Positions 6,083-6,507 of a stretch of 6,507 bases of DNA are shown here, piece by piece. Location: the NCBI GenBank assembly GCA_900770145.1, contig CAAGJL010000106.1, positions 1-6,507 on the forward strand, written 5' to 3'. The notes below the pieces were generated by a model. It saw nothing but the letters and a program-made list of their open reading frames with translations, made no database searches and had not been told where the DNA came from. Position 1 is the stretch's first letter. Each line of letters begins with the position of its first letter. A program made the translations under genes and the position numbers. Source of the DNA: Clostridia bacterium (GTDB lineage Bacteria; Bacillota; Clostridia; Oscillospirales; CAG-272).

Positions 6083-6346
6083 TTAAAATCCAATCAAAAG
6101 TCGCAGCAGGAAAAAAATGCCGGCGCCCACCGGCACGCCGGCGGCAAAACACAGCCATTTTCCCGGTTTTTTGCGCCCGCGCAGGAGGTAATCTCTGCCC
6201 CCTGCCACAATGCGGTTTGCCTCCGCAATCATATCCGCGGGCGCGGGCGCGGGGCGCCCCGCGCGCAGGACAAAAAACGCGTCCTCAAACAGCGGGCTGT
6301 CGGTCGTGTGCAATACAATCATTTCTCTCTGGCGTCCTTTTAACAT
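6083..6346 (-). CDS. Small hypothetical protein with a C-terminal membrane segment
   Basis: An 87-residue protein of unrecognised family. Residues 1-60 are polar and probably cytoplasmic, with the stretches TTDSPLFEDAFFVLR and DMIAEANRIV looking like a strand and helices, followed by a basic patch (RGRKKPGK, 56-63). Residues about 64-86 (WLCFAAG, then VPVGAGIFFLLRLLIG) are hydrophobic and would form one membrane helix ending at the C-terminus, as in a tail-anchored protein. The start at 6346 is supported by GGGGGAG about 6 bases upstream; a second in-frame ATG at 6322 has a weaker, more distant AAAGGA. The gene lies upstream of RNase J in the same direction, but the RNase J promoter separates them. 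Its coding status rests on the ribosome binding site, the sensible topology and the lack of a better competing frame. Confidence 0.65.
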   Translation of the reverse strand: MLKGRQREMIVLHTTDSPLFEDAFFVLRAGRPAPAPADMIAEANRIVAGGRDYLLRGRKKPGKWLCFAAGVPVGAGIFFLLRLLIGF

Positions 6347-6418
6347 CGGCGTCTCCCCCTCATCTTTTTTCCGAGTATTGCCTGCCCCGCGGCGGAATAA
6401 ACACGGGGGGGATCTGAT

Positions 6419-6442
6419 GATATCACAGAAAAAGGTGATATC
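6419..6442. repeat. Perfect 8-bp inverted repeat with 8-base spacer
   Basis: GATATCAC (6419-6426) and GTGATATC (6435-6442) flank AGAAAAAG. The arms are AT-containing in otherwise GC-rich DNA, and the dyad lies about 75 bases upstream of the small membrane protein gene. The geometry is compatible with an operator for a dimeric regulator or a short RNA hairpin. No convincing promoter overlaps it on either strand and no T-run follows on the minus strand. The rest of 6347-6507 has only a run of seven G (6405-6411) and short open frames. Confidence 0.5.
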
Positions 6443-6507
6443 CGCCCGCTTGCAAGAAATTTTATCTTAACAACCGGCGGCGCACATATGAGCCTGCCCT
6501 GTGTAAG

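Noticed and set aside
1..6507. CRISPR array, tRNA/rRNA genes, insertion sequences, defence or phage genes
   Set aside because: No regularly spaced direct repeats, no tRNA-like cloverleaf, no transposase or phage-like frame, and no terminal repeats with target duplication were seen.

Overview
The window looks like a contig end from a fairly GC-rich, Gram-positive Firmicute of the Clostridia, probably Ruminococcaceae/Oscillospiraceae. This rests on three things: AGGAG-type ribosome binding sites before nearly every gene, a consensus sigma-A promoter, and a gene set (RNase J, lipid- or membrane-anchored parvulin-type foldases, a Cys-rich clostridial zinc-ribbon protein) typical of that group. 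It is inferred from recognised sequence character, not from a search. The first 19 bases match the end of the Illumina TruSeq adapter, so the biological sequence starts at about base 20.

All five genes I accept are on the minus strand and are read from high to low coordinates. First comes a small protein of unknown function with one C-terminal membrane segment (6083-6346). A consensus promoter (6052-6080) and a short leader with an 11-bp hairpin (6000-6030) then precede RNase J (3943-5958). This has a complete metallo-beta-lactamase/beta-CASP core behind a basic, low-complexity N-terminal extension of about 120 residues. After 100 bases comes a membrane-anchored protein with two parvulin-like modules (2013-3842). 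A 162-base spacer rich in inverted repeats follows, then a lipoprotein (756-1850) that is a shorter, more divergent paralogue of the preceding foldase. Last, 20 bases on, is a multi-cysteine zinc-ribbon protein (64-735). No clear intrinsic terminator separates RNase J from the genes after it, so read-through transcription is plausible but unproven.

Functionally the window joins cytoplasmic mRNA decay and maturation (RNase J) to extracytoplasmic protein folding (PrsA/SurA-like proteins). No mobile element, tRNA, rRNA, CRISPR array or defence system is visible. The points most worth checking are the RNase J leader hairpin, the basic N-terminal extension, the nested inverted repeats between the two foldase genes, and the graded loss of parvulin signature in the paralogous pair. 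The last 160 bases (6347-6507) hold no gene I can support, only a perfect 8-bp inverted repeat and some short open frames.
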